Positions 8,123-17,392 of a stretch of DNA of 64,000 bases are shown here, piece after piece; the first letter of the stretch is position 1, and every line of letters begins with the position of its first letter. Position numbers and translations under genes: made by a program. This stretch comes from Pseudomonas sp. RIT409. Lineage in GTDB: Bacteria > Pseudomonadota > Gammaproteobacteria > Pseudomonadales > Pseudomonadaceae. The stretch covers positions 20,898 to 84,897 of the forward strand of contig NZ_QARE02000022.1 of the NCBI RefSeq assembly GCF_003052515.2, given 5' to 3'. The notes under the pieces were generated by a model. It was not told where the DNA came from. It saw only the letters and a list, made by a program, of their open reading frames with translations, and did no database searches.

Positions 8123-10441
8123 TCACAGCGCCCACCAGGCGGGCAAGAGCTTCTGAATCCGAGCCTCGGCAAAACGGTCGTCGATCAGCATCACCACACC
8201 TCGGTCCTCCTGACCGCGAATCACTCGCCCCGCCGCTTGCACCACCTTCTGCAGGCCGGGGTAGAGGTAGGTGTAGTCGTAACCGGCCCCGAACAATTGG
8301 CCCATGCGCTGTTTGAACTGCTCGTTGACCGGATTCAACTGCGGCAGCCCCAAGGTTGCGATAAAGGCGCCGATCAATCGCGCTCCAGGCAGGTCGATGC
8401 CCTCTCCGAACGCGCCGCCCAGCACCGCGAAACCGATGCCTCGGCTGTCCGGCGTGAACCGGTCGATGAACTGCTGGCGATCCGACTCGGCCATCCCGCG
8501 GGCCTGCTGCCACAGCGGAACGTCCGGACAGGTCGCCTGCATCAGTTCGGCCACCTGTTGCAAGTAATCAAAACTGCTGAAAAAGGCCAGATAGTTGCCA
8601 GGCTTGGCGGTGAACTGCTCTGCGAGCAATCCAACGATGGGCATGAGTGAAGCCTGCCGATGGTTGAAGCGGGTGGAGATGCGGCTGACGATGCGCACTT
8701 CCAATTGCTCACCCTGGAACGGCGACGCAACATCGATCCACGCCGTATCGTCCGGCAAACCCAGCAGGTCGCGGTAAAAATGCCGAGGATTGAGGGTCGC
8801 GGAAAACAGCACAGTGCTGCGGGCGGCAGTCAAGCGGGGCCGCAGAAAACCGGCAGGGACCACATTGCGCAGGGTCAGTCGCGAGAGGGTCTTACGGTTG
8901 CCGAGCTCGCGCTTGCCGATGTCGAAGAGGAAATGCTCGTCGAACAATTCGCCAATCCGGGCGAACTGGATGGCTTCGAAGTAGAAACTCTGCAACTCGC
9001 CATGGGCCGCCTGCGGATGATCATTGAAGTAGTCACCCATCGCGGCGATGCACTGATTCAAGCGATTGAGAAACGCTGAAGGTGTCGCGGCATACGCCTG
9101 ATACGGCGCAACCTGTGCCTTGTGCAGCGCGTTCCATTCGCGATTGAGCCGTTGCAACGGCTGCTTCAACGCTTCGGGGGCACTGGCCCGAACCTGATTG
9201 AAGGCGTACTGGTCAAGCCCCGCGCTGTACATCTGCCGCGCACGCTCGACCATGTTGTGGGCTTCGTCCACCAGCACCGCAACGCGCCATTGATTGAGCT
9301 GACACAGGCCGAACAGCAGACCGTTGAGGTCAAAGTAGTAGTTGTAATCGGCGATCACCACATCGGCCCAGCGGGCCAGCTCCTGGCTGAGGTAATACGG
9401 GCACACCTGATGCTGCAGCGCCACCTCTCGCACGCCTGCGCGATCGAGCCCCCGTTGCGCCAGCGCCGCGCTGCGCGCCGCCGGCAAGCGATCATAAAAA
9501 CCTTTGGCCAGTGGGCAGGAATCCCCATTGCAGGCCTGGGTGGGGTATTCACATGCCTTGTCGCGAGCCACCATCTCCAGCACCCGCAGTTGCACCGCCA
9601 GCGCAGATTCACCGATGACGCGCAGGGCTTCGAGCGCCAGCTGGCGTCCGGGCGTCTTGGCGGTTAGAAAGAACACCTTGTCGAGCTTCTGGCGCGGAGT
9701 CGCCTTGAGCATCGGGAAGACCGTGCCGATGGTCTTCCCTATTCCGGTGGGCGCCTGGGCCATCAGACAACGCCCGGTGCTGACCGCCTTGTACACCGAC
9801 TCGGCCAGCTCACGCTGGCCGCTGCGAAAATCCAGGTGGGGAAACTTCAACTCGGTGAGGGCGTGGTTGCGCGCCTGGACGTGGGCCAATTCCTGACGGG
9901 CCCATGCCAGGAAGCGCTCACAGTGAGCATCGAAGAAAGCGTGCAACTCTTCGGCGCCGCAGCGCTGCGTCAGCAGGGTTTCCTGTTCGGTGACGATGTT
10001 GAAATAGACCAGCGCGATGTCGATCTCGGTCAGTTGCAATTGCTGACAGAGCAGCCAGGCATAGACTTTCGCTTGGGCCCAGTGCAGTTGCCGATGATTG
10101 GCCGGCAGGTTGTCGAGATCGCCCCGGTAGGTCTTGACCTCGTCCAGACGGTTGAGCGCAGGGTCATAGCCGTCCGCTCTGCCCTTCACAGACAGTTCAT
10201 GAAAACGCCCGGCCAGTGACACTTCGGCCCGATAGCCCTCACCGCGCCGCGCCGCCACGATGCGGTGGCCGGCGATGCCTTCCTGAGCGGTAGGAGACGG
10301 GGTGAAACGCAGGTCCAGGTCACCGGCCTTGGCCGTGAACTCGCACAAGGCGCGTACGGCGATGCAATATTCGCCCGGCGCATCAATCGCCGACAGGCTG
10401 GACGGGGTGTCACCGGGAGGCTGGGAAACGATGGAAGTCAC
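8123..10441 (-). CDS. ATP-dependent DNA helicase, XPD/DinG type, with N-terminal nuclease-like domain
   Basis: 772 residues from a GTG codon; the first 25 residues look low-complexity and the true start is uncertain. Residues about 30-190 resemble a PD-(D/E)XK nuclease fold, with DEVKTYRGD as a likely active-site strand. The superfamily 2 helicase follows: Walker A APTGIGKT, Walker B DEAHN, and the late motif QAAGRVIRG. Between motifs Ia and II are cysteines (CEYPTQACNGDSC and later CPY) spaced like the iron-sulfur cluster of XPD, Rad3 and DinG. It probably processes branched or damaged DNA. Known pseudomonad proteins have this architecture; the cellular role is not established here. Confidence 0.88.
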   Translation of the reverse strand: MTSIVSQPPGDTPSSLSAIDAPGEYCIAVRALCEFTAKAGDLDLRFTPSPTAQEGIAGHRIVAARRGEGYRAEVSLAGRFHELSVKGRADGYDPALNRLDEVKTYRGDLDNLPANHRQLHWAQAKVYAWLLCQQLQLTEIDIALVYFNIVTEQETLLTQRCGAEELHAFFDAHCERFLAWARQELAHVQARNHALTELKFPHLDFRSGQRELAESVYKAVSTGRCLMAQAPTGIGKTIGTVFPMLKATPRQKLDKVFFLTAKTPGRQLALEALRVIGESALAVQLRVLEMVARDKACEYPTQACNGDSCPLAKGFYDRLPAARSAALAQRGLDRAGVREVALQHQVCPYYLSQELARWADVVIADYNYYFDLNGLLFGLCQLNQWRVAVLVDEAHNMVERARQMYSAGLDQYAFNQVRASAPEALKQPLQRLNREWNALHKAQVAPYQAYAATPSAFLNRLNQCIAAMGDYFNDHPQAAHGELQSFYFEAIQFARIGELFDEHFLFDIGKRELGNRKTLSRLTLRNVVPAGFLRPRLTAARSTVLFSATLNPRHFYRDLLGLPDDTAWIDVASPFQGEQLEVRIVSRISTRFNHRQASLMPIVGLLAEQFTAKPGNYLAFFSSFDYLQQVAELMQATCPDVPLWQQARGMAESDRQQFIDRFTPDSRGIGFAVLGGAFGEGIDLPGARLIGAFIATLGLPQLNPVNEQFKQRMGQLFGAGYDYTYLYPGLQKVVQAAGRVIRGQEDRGVVMLIDDRFAEARIQKLLPAWWAL

Positions 10442-10541
10442 TGCAGAAAAGGGCCGACGCGCTGAAATACTGGACAGGCATACAGATACCAGTGGCAGGC
10501 CCTTCGTGGCAAACGGAATTGGATCGACGGCGCCCGTCGCG

Positions 10542-11939
10542 CTACGGAATTCGCTCCTGCGCCAACGCGTTTTTGACGATCACCAGCGTGGACTCGATGT
10601 CGTGTCCCCAATCGGCCGCCACGCTCAGGCACAGGCTCTGCCGATGCAGCCCGCGGACGCTGAACAACTCCCCCGGCGCAATGACGATGCGCTGCTCCAG
10701 CAACCGTTCGAACACGCGTGCCATGTCCACGCGGGACTGACAGTCCAGCCACAGGGTGGCCCCGCCCTGAGGCTGGAGGAACCCCACCTCTTCGCCCAGG
10801 AAATGGCTGACCAACGCGGTGAGTCGGTGCATGCGTTCGTCGAGGGCCGCGCGTAGCCCTTGCAGGTGTTGGCCGAGTTGGCCGGAACCGAACAAGCGGG
10901 CGATGGCTTTCTGCCGAATCGGTGGCAAACGGAAAGAGCGCAACAGGAGTTGCTGATGCCACAGCGAACGGGAGTGACGGCTCAGCAGGTAGCCGAACGG
11001 CGCTTCCAGGCCGATGGTCTTGTCGAATGCGCCGAGAATCAACAAACGCTGTGGATCGATCAGGTCGCGCAGGGGGGCGCCGTGGTCGGGTTCACAGAGG
11101 CCGCCATGGCTGTCATCCTCGACGACCCAGACGACCCGCCGATTCAGCACTTGGGCCACTTGCTCGAGCGCTGCCTGACTGCGAGCACGCCCGCGTAGCG
11201 GCGTCATACGCGATGCCAGGATAACCATCTTGACGTCGTGGCCGGTCAGCAAGGCATCCAATGCGTCTGTGTCCACCTCACCGTCGGCCGGGTTCTCCCA
11301 CTCGATCACGCGGATGCCGAACGACTGCAGCGTGCGCAACAGACTCCAGCCGCAGGGGGTTTCCACCAGCACGGCACAGTCGCGCAGCTGCAGGGCATTG
11401 AGCACGGTTTTCAGCACGCCGGTCTTGTCCGGCCCCATGAAGACGTTGTCCGGGTGCCAACAGGAGGCCGTCGACGAGGTGTAATGCGCTGCCAACGCCG
11501 TGCGCAACTCGATGTCACCGAATGGTTGGAATCGCGGATCGGGCTGGCAGGGGTAATGGCGCATCAGGTCGCGTTCGACACTCAGCAAGGTGCTGTCCAG
11601 CGATTGCAGCAGAGTCGGCTCGTCAGCGCCGAACACGAACATGTCGGGCCGACGGGCGCTGGCCTGATAGCGCTCCAGCAGCCCCTCGCCTTCACATTGA
11701 ATGTCATTGCTGGGCTGGGGCAGCGCGTAATACCCGGATTTGGGCACAGAGCAGATCCGCCCTTCTTTTTCCAACAGGGCGTAGGCGTTCTGCACCGTTG
11801 AAATCGAGACGCGCAGCCGTCGGGCCAGTAAGCGTAGGGAGGGTAATTTTACCGCAGGGCCTTGGGGCAACTCATTGGTCAGTCTCGACAGGTAGCGGTA
11901 CACCTTCTGATAGGCGAAATCGGTCTTGTTGTGTTGCAT
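10542..11939 (-). CDS. MocR-type GntR regulator with aminotransferase-like domain
   Basis: 465 residues from the ATG giving MQHNKTDF. The N-terminal winged helix (residues about 10-80: LPSLRLLARRLRVSISTVQNAYALLEKEG) is GntR family. The rest is a fold-type I aminotransferase-like domain, in which GAFDKTIGLEAPFGYLLS carries the lysine expected to hold pyridoxal phosphate. MocR proteins are PLP- or amino-acid-responsive transcription factors. It lies 91 bases downstream of the PP-loop ATPase gene on the same strand and may regulate it or be co-transcribed with it. The helicase gene follows on the same strand after 100 bases. Confidence 0.85.
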   Translation of the reverse strand: MQHNKTDFAYQKVYRYLSRLTNELPQGPAVKLPSLRLLARRLRVSISTVQNAYALLEKEGRICSVPKSGYYALPQPSNDIQCEGEGLLERYQASARRPDMFVFGADEPTLLQSLDSTLLSVERDLMRHYPCQPDPRFQPFGDIELRTALAAHYTSSTASCWHPDNVFMGPDKTGVLKTVLNALQLRDCAVLVETPCGWSLLRTLQSFGIRVIEWENPADGEVDTDALDALLTGHDVKMVILASRMTPLRGRARSQAALEQVAQVLNRRVVWVVEDDSHGGLCEPDHGAPLRDLIDPQRLLILGAFDKTIGLEAPFGYLLSRHSRSLWHQQLLLRSFRLPPIRQKAIARLFGSGQLGQHLQGLRAALDERMHRLTALVSHFLGEEVGFLQPQGGATLWLDCQSRVDMARVFERLLEQRIVIAPGELFSVRGLHRQSLCLSVAADWGHDIESTLVIVKNALAQERIP

Positions 11940-12030
11940 CGGACACACCCCATCCATGCGCAAGTCGCAGGGTCATTGAGAGGAAACACAGTGAGCGCCC
12001 GCATCGGCGTCACCTCTGGAAGGCACTCGG

Positions 12031-13536
12031 TCAGCGACCGGAGATCAGCTCACGCACCGGCTCGCCCGTAACGGGATCAAGGGTCATGATGCGGCCCTTG
12101 TCCGGGTCGCTGGCCCGCACCCGGGCGATCACCGAATGGGCGTCGTCGAAATCCACGTGGGATCTGCCGTAGAGGTTTTGCAGCCCCTTCAGACTCAGCC
12201 CGCTCACCTCGACCAGCCACTGGGTCACCTGATCCGGCGCGGGCTCGCCGGACAACGCCTTGTGCAAATCGACCAGCGCAATCAGCATCCCCGGGTGACA
12301 GCGGCGCAGAAAACTCTCCAGGCGCACCCCGCCTTCCACGAAAGGCGCAAACAACAGGCACACCAATTGAACCTCGTTCAGCCCGAATGCCTCCTGGGCG
12401 TAGCCGTCGGCCAGTGCCCGCCGTGCTTCGATTCGCTCCGGTCCTTCGTAAGCGGCCATGGCCTGCGCGATCAGGCGCTTGGGCATACGCTTGCGGCGCA
12501 TCATTTTTGCCGCCAGTTCGAGGTACTCGGCGATACCGTCGGCGTATTCGCGACCCTGAATGAACGCCGCCTTCAGCCCACGCATGTGGGCCATCAGCAA
12601 CGGGTTGGCACAATCGGACTCACTGAAGCTGAACGCGAGATCGTCGAAGCGGAAATCCAGGAAGTCCGTCAGCAACGCCCAGCGTTCCTCCAGCCGGAAG
12701 CCGATGAGATCGGCGATCGTCAGGAACGTCGGCGCCTGCCGTTTGTTCGGAGGGTACAGCGGCCGGGAGACAAGCGCGTTCGCTGCCGGCTCCTCTCCAT
12801 ACAAAGCCTGATAGTAGCGGCGACCCACCCGATCGAGGGTGCGCAACGCGGCGGAGAAACTCAGGGTGTGCCACTGCTCGATGGCCTCGCCATTGCCTTG
12901 TGCCAGGCGCATTGCCCACGTGGCGTACTGTTTCTGCTCCCTGAGGGAATCGCCACTGAGTACGGCATCCACCCCTTCGCCCCAGGAGACGGCGCGGCCC
13001 AGGAATTCGGCCATGCCCAGGTAACAGCTGTTGCAGAACGTCGTGCGGGCATCCCCTTGCGTGAGGTGCCCACCCAAGAGCATATCGGAGCGGCTCTGTT
13101 CGCGCCCCATCGTCGAAAAGGGCAAGTCCGGCTCGAAGGCACGAACGGCATGGTGATCGACGACGAGCAACTCCACCCTGGGATCATCGTGCAGGAATAA
13201 CGCCGAGTAACACCGATGGATGTTCGCCATGACGGCCGAGGTCATGCCAGCGTGGCGCATCGTCGCCAGTCGCAGCTTGAACGTCACCGGCGCTCGCCCA
13301 GCGATGCTCAACTGCGCCGCCCGCAGCAGCGCGACGGTGTACGCGCTGTCCTTGCCGCCGCTGAACGCGACCAGAATGCGATAGTCGCCGATACGTTCAA
13401 TACCGCCCGCAGCCACGAGCAACCGCTGAATCAACAATTGGAGTGCGGTGCGTTCGGCGCGATTGAAATAACTCAGCAGACGCTGCAACACTTGTTGATA
13501 GACATAATTCATTGCCTGTTCGTGTAGAGAACTCAT
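12031..13536 (-). CDS. PP-loop (N-type ATP pyrophosphatase) protein of unknown function
   Basis: 501 residues from the ATG giving MSSLHEQAMNYV, which has an AGG-type leader eight bases upstream. After a roughly 50-residue helical N-terminus comes ILVAFSGGKDSAYTV, the PP-loop that binds ATP in enzymes that adenylate a substrate (TtcA/TilS, asparagine synthetase, GMP synthetase, sugar amidotransferases). A CNSC pair (TTFCNSCYLG) near residue 165 recalls the paired cysteines of thiolation PP-loop enzymes. A long C-terminal half (about 280 residues) is not recognised. It does not match the length or layout of TilS, TtcA, ThiI or AsnB. The neighbour is a MocR regulator. The chemistry is probably adenylation; the substrate is unknown. 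Confidence 0.8.
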   Translation of the reverse strand: MSSLHEQAMNYVYQQVLQRLLSYFNRAERTALQLLIQRLLVAAGGIERIGDYRILVAFSGGKDSAYTVALLRAAQLSIAGRAPVTFKLRLATMRHAGMTSAVMANIHRCYSALFLHDDPRVELLVVDHHAVRAFEPDLPFSTMGREQSRSDMLLGGHLTQGDARTTFCNSCYLGMAEFLGRAVSWGEGVDAVLSGDSLREQKQYATWAMRLAQGNGEAIEQWHTLSFSAALRTLDRVGRRYYQALYGEEPAANALVSRPLYPPNKRQAPTFLTIADLIGFRLEERWALLTDFLDFRFDDLAFSFSESDCANPLLMAHMRGLKAAFIQGREYADGIAEYLELAAKMMRRKRMPKRLIAQAMAAYEGPERIEARRALADGYAQEAFGLNEVQLVCLLFAPFVEGGVRLESFLRRCHPGMLIALVDLHKALSGEPAPDQVTQWLVEVSGLSLKGLQNLYGRSHVDFDDAHSVIARVRASDPDKGRIMTLDPVTGEPVRELISGR

Positions 13537-14067
13537 AACCACTTACCTGATATATTCGGTCCGGGCGACACGTTCATCGTCAATCATTAATCATGACGTT
13601 GCCTGTCAATGACTTACCTTGCTGATCGTCTCATTCAACCTTGTCGCGGTCGCTCAACCGCTGCCGGCCCTGGCAACCCGCATTGAATAAGCGCCATGGG
13701 GTATCGCCGGCATTCCAGCAATGGAAAAAGGACGGGCAATGCATATCGATCAGCTGACGCAAGCGAGGGCTCAGGAATGACGATCGCATTACCGGCGGTC
13801 AAGAAGAACGGCACGTGCCATATTGAAGTCGGCCGGAATAACGAAGAGGGCATTACTCGTTCCTTGAGTGTTCTGTACGCCGTCATTATCGAAAGCGAAT
13901 ACCGCAATTACAAGATACAGATATTCAACACTTTCCCTGTCAGCTATTCATTCACTAAACAGCACGACAAACAATGCTGTTTATAAAATGTTCTTAATAA
14001 GGAAGTATTGCGCTGATGGGCCGAACTGGCGTCTGCGGTGTTTAATCATTAAAACGCGATAAACAAA
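13537..14067. other. AT-richer intergenic region upstream of the PP-loop gene
   Basis: About 530 bases with visibly lower GC than the flanks, especially 13840-14060. It contains the PP-loop gene promoter region and one small open frame described separately. No repeat, tRNA or insertion sequence end was recognised. Confidence 0.4.
13777..13986 (+). CDS. Possible small protein, 69 residues
   Basis: An ATG-initiated frame (MTIALPAVKKNGTCHIEVG...) in the AT-rich gap. A GAGGG lies eight bases upstream, and AGGA directly abuts the ATG. The product is polar with a short hydrophobic patch (LSVLYAVII) and ends KQHDKQCCL. No family is recognised. An overlapping frame on the other strand (13635-13907) is equally open, so coding status is doubtful. 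Confidence 0.25.
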   Translation: MTIALPAVKKNGTCHIEVGRNNEEGITRSLSVLYAVIIESEYRNYKIQIFNTFPVSYSFTKQHDKQCCL

Positions 14068-14097
14068 AAAGCCTTCCTGAGCAGTCGGGAAGGCTTT
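14068..14097 (-). terminator. Rho-independent terminator of the MDR oxidoreductase gene
   Basis: Perfect 10-bp stem AAAGCCTTCC / GGAAGGCTTT with a 10-base loop. Read on the minus strand it is followed by a T-rich tract (complement of aaacaaaaaa, 14061-14070), as expected for the gene ending at 14216. Confidence 0.8.
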
Positions 14098-14215
14098 GTC
14101 GGAGAGTACGTGGCCGAAGAATGATGGGGCGGACACCCTGAATCGGTGACCGGATCCTTTACGTCGACGCCTGGCCAGCGGCGCCGCACCTTTTACCCAG
14201 CGCGGTCAATTGCGC

Positions 14216-15250
14216 TCAGGCCGATTCGACCTCTACCACCACACGACCACCCACGGGGCAGCCATCCATCACACGGTGCGCTTCCACGATCTGCTCGAAG
14301 GGGAAGACTTTGGTCAGTTGCGGCAACAGCAGTTTGTCCCGGGTCAGCTCGTTGATCTTCACCAAGGCGCGCTCGACCGCTTCCTTGTCCTGAGGAATAC
14401 CCAGTTCAGGCTTGCCAGTGAAGTTACCCACGCAGTGAACGAAGAACTGAATGTTTTTCTGGAACGCGGCACAGGCCGGGAACTGAACCTGGTTACCGCC
14501 TTGCAAGCCATAGAGGATCAAGCTGCCACGCGGTGCGAGGACATCGCCCAGAATCGACATCTGCGGGCCACCCAGACCGTCGAGGACCACGTCCACACCG
14601 CGCTTGTCGGTGTATTTGTTGACCGCCATCAGCAGGTCCTGCTCTTCGGTCACCACGACTTTGTCGGCCCCGAGCGAGGTCAGGTACTTGCGAGCCGTGC
14701 CCTCTTCGTCGTCGGTCTTGATGGCGGCAATCACCTTCAAGCCCAGCGCCTTGCCCAATTGCAGAAAGGCCGGGCCCGCGCAGTGCCCCGCATCGGTGAC
14801 CAATGCGACCTGACCTTCCTTCACCCGGGCCAGCTCGGCGTAGGCAAAATAGGCCACCAGCATCGGGGTGTAATGCACCGCTGCCTGATGGGGAGTGAGG
14901 ATGTCCGGGTATTTGGTCACGGACGTGCGCGGCAGCACGATGTGCTCGCCGTAGACAGGATGTACGTTGGGGTTGGCGGATGGAAAGCTGGCAACCTTGT
15001 CACCCACGTTCAGATCATTCACGCCGTCGCCGACAGCGGTGATCACGCCCGCCATCTCGGAACCCAGGCCAGCCGGCAGTTGCGCTTGGGAGGAAGCCAG
15101 ATTTTGTCGCCACAGCACGTCGTACCAGGTGACGCCGATTGCCTGGACGCGCACTTGCACCTCTCCGGGTGCGGGCTGCGCGACGGGCAGCTCTTCGATT
15201 TTGAGCACCTCGGCCGGGCCGAACTGATGAAAACGGATCGTGCGGGACAT
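14216..15250 (-). CDS. Zinc-independent MDR family quinone oxidoreductase/alcohol dehydrogenase-like enzyme
   Basis: 344 residues. Medium-chain dehydrogenase/reductase fold: GroES-like N-terminal half (PAGLGSEMAGVITAVGDGV), then an NAD(P)-binding Rossmann half in which VTDAGHCAGPAFLQLGKALGLKVIAAIK stands for the nucleotide-binding loop. The catalytic-zinc ligand pattern GHE is absent (GLGSEMAG instead), so a quinone/enone reductase type is more likely than a zinc alcohol dehydrogenase. It diverges from a LysR gene across a 465-base gap. A paralogue of the same length and much the same sequence sits at 48210-49226. Confidence 0.85.
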   Translation of the reverse strand: MSRTIRFHQFGPAEVLKIEELPVAQPAPGEVQVRVQAIGVTWYDVLWRQNLASSQAQLPAGLGSEMAGVITAVGDGVNDLNVGDKVASFPSANPNVHPVYGEHIVLPRTSVTKYPDILTPHQAAVHYTPMLVAYFAYAELARVKEGQVALVTDAGHCAGPAFLQLGKALGLKVIAAIKTDDEEGTARKYLTSLGADKVVVTEEQDLLMAVNKYTDKRGVDVVLDGLGGPQMSILGDVLAPRGSLILYGLQGGNQVQFPACAAFQKNIQFFVHCVGNFTGKPELGIPQDKEAVERALVKINELTRDKLLLPQLTKVFPFEQIVEAHRVMDGCPVGGRVVVEVESA

Positions 15251-15715
15251 TTCGAACCTCGCCTTATGAACCTTGATGCCATGAACTCTATCCGGGCGCT
15301 GCCGGTAACACTATCAGTGGCTATTAATAGTCGACATGCCTGTCATCGATTCTGTTGTTGCCGGGCGTTCATTAGATAACCATCGAACGCTCCGGTATTC
15401 AAGGCGCTCATTGTTGTTGGCTGCCTTCGACATTGCAACCCGAGGGGCGACTTCCGGATGAATGCCCGCTCCCCGAGGGACTGAAACGCCCCGTGACCGG
15501 GGTTCGGCAACGCTGACACCTCAGTGGATCGTCTGGGCGGGCTCAAGGTTCAGCCCGTATTATCGACGGTCGTGATAGCTAACACGTTTGTATGCTTGCA
15601 GATGAATTCAACGGTGTGGAGAATCGGCATTTACCCGTAGTATGCGTTTCCGAGCTGACCACAGGCTGCCGTCCTGGCCGTCAAAGTATCGACCTACGTC
15701 TCCGAGACCCCCGTC
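15251..15715. other. Divergent promoter region between MDR and LysR genes
   Basis: 465 bases without a gene. A perfect CTATTAATAG palindrome at 15321-15330, about 70 bases upstream of the MDR start, is a plausible regulator site. Nothing else is recognised. Confidence 0.4.
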
Positions 15716-16630
15716 ATGAACCGCAACGACCTGCGTCGCGTCGACCTCAATCTGCTCATCGTGTTCGAAACCCTGATGCATGAACGCAGCGTCACGCGCG
15801 CGGCGGAAAAGCTGTTTCTCGGCCAGCCTGCCATCAGTGCGGCCCTGTCCCGCTTGCGCGGTCTGTTCGACGATCCGCTCTTCGTGCGCACCGGACGCAG
15901 CATGGAACCCACCGCCCGTGCGGTGGAAATCTTCGGCCTGCTCTCCCCCGCGCTGGATTCCATCTCCACCGCTGTCAGCCGCGCCGCCGATTTCGACCCG
16001 GCGACCAGCACTGCGGTGTTCCGCATTGGCCTGTCGGACGACGCGGAATTTGCGCTGCTGCCCTCCTTGCTCAAGCGCCTACGATCCGAAGCCCCCGGCA
16101 TCGTGCTGGTGGTGCGTCGCACCAACTACATCCTGATGCCCTCGCTGCTGTCGTCCGGCGAAATTTCCATTGGCGTCAGCTACACCGACGACCTGCCCGC
16201 CAACGCCAAGCGCAAGGTCCTGCGCCGCAGCAAACCCAAGCTACTGCGCGCCGACTCGATGCCTGGTCCGATCACGTTGGACGACTTCTGCGCACGGCCC
16301 CACGCGCTGGTGTCCTTCGCCGGGGACCTGGGCGGCTTCATCGACGAGTACCTGGAAAAAGTCGGCCGCAAGCGCCACGTGGTCCTGGCGGTCCCGCAGT
16401 TCAATGGCCTGGCAACTTTGATTTCCGGCACCGACATCGTCGCGACCGTGCCGGATTACGCCGCCGACGTCCTCACCGCAGCTGGCGGCGTCCGCGCCGA
16501 AGAAGTCCCATTGGAAACCCGCACCTTCGAACTGCACATGGCCTGGCGCGGCTCCCAGGACAACGACCCCGGCGAGCGTTGGTTGCGGTCGCGCATTCAG
16601 ATGTTTTTTGGGGATCCTGACAGTCTGTAG
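15716..16630 (+). CDS. LysR family transcriptional regulator (NodD-like branch)
   Basis: 304 residues. The N-terminal winged helix DLRRVDLNLLIVFETLMHERSVTRAAEKLFLGQPAISAALSRLR is the NodD/LeuO-like form of the LysR HTH, followed by the effector-binding domain. It is transcribed away from the MDR oxidoreductase gene, the usual arrangement for a LysR protein and its target. The inducer is not known. It is followed by a long non-coding stretch. Confidence 0.88.
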   Translation: MNRNDLRRVDLNLLIVFETLMHERSVTRAAEKLFLGQPAISAALSRLRGLFDDPLFVRTGRSMEPTARAVEIFGLLSPALDSISTAVSRAADFDPATSTAVFRIGLSDDAEFALLPSLLKRLRSEAPGIVLVVRRTNYILMPSLLSSGEISIGVSYTDDLPANAKRKVLRRSKPKLLRADSMPGPITLDDFCARPHALVSFAGDLGGFIDEYLEKVGRKRHVVLAVPQFNGLATLISGTDIVATVPDYAADVLTAAGGVRAEEVPLETRTFELHMAWRGSQDNDPGERWLRSRIQMFFGDPDSL

Positions 16631-17074
16631 GGGTTGTCGGATGGGGCTGTTCACCTGATCGGCTCTGCTGATTCCTAGCCTCTAGGAGTTTTCACTTCCA
16701 TCGAATTGCGGCATTTGAGGGATATTGGAGGGCGTGCCTTGGATGGTTTGAAAATGCTAAACGCCCAGTCCGAGATCCGTCTGTAAGGGGTCGGCGACCG
16801 CACCTCCCCCCACTCCACCGCCGAACGCCATCGTGGTCAGCTAATATGCGGGCAACATGACCTTTGAAGCTGGAGTTAGGAAGACGATTTTTCCGAACGC
16901 TTACAGACAGAAATCGGATGAGCTACGTCCTGCAGATCGTGTCGCTGGAAGTGCTGTAACTCGCCTTGCGGCGCCATTGAGCGCCCCCCGCCCATGACTG
17001 ATCAGCAGAAAACCAAGATTGACCGAGTAAGGATTATTCCTTACCCTCCACTTAGCTTATCCGGGAGATTACTC
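16631..17074. other. Intergenic region before the toxin-antitoxin pair
   Basis: 444 bases with only short open frames and no recognised gene remnant. The end nearest 17075 must contain the prlF promoter. Confidence 0.4.
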
Positions 17075-17392
17075 ATGCCTGCCATCCACGAAATCGCCAC
17101 GTTGACCTCTAAGGGGCAAGTCACACTGCCAAAATCTGTTCGCCAACTGTTGGGCATTGACACAGGTGGCAAGATCGCATTTGACGTACGCGGGGGTGAG
17201 ATCGTGGTCAGCCGCGTAGAAACCACCCACGAAGATCCAGCTATCGATGCGTTTCTGGGTTTGCTGGAGGCTGATATCCGAAGCGGCCGCAACCTCACCA
17301 CTCTGCCGGAAGACTTGGCGCAAACCATGCTCGCCAACGCAAAGCACGCCGTAAACCTGGACGATGATATCGATGGTGAGGTCGCGATCTGA
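17075..17392 (+). CDS. prlF: PrlF-type antitoxin (AbrB/SpoVT fold)
   Basis: 105 residues from the ATG giving MPAIHEIATLTSKG, preceded by GGGAG at a proper distance; an upstream in-frame ATG (16994) gives an unlikely N-terminus. The N-terminal swapped-hairpin DNA-binding motif ATLTSKGQVTLPKSVRQLLGI is typical of the AbrB/MazE superfamily. PrlF neutralises the YhaV ribonuclease and represses the operon. Its stop overlaps the toxin ATG by one base (TGATG), supporting translational coupling. Confidence 0.85.
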   Translation: MPAIHEIATLTSKGQVTLPKSVRQLLGIDTGGKIAFDVRGGEIVVSRVETTHEDPAIDAFLGLLEADIRSGRNLTTLPEDLAQTMLANAKHAVNLDDDIDGEVAI

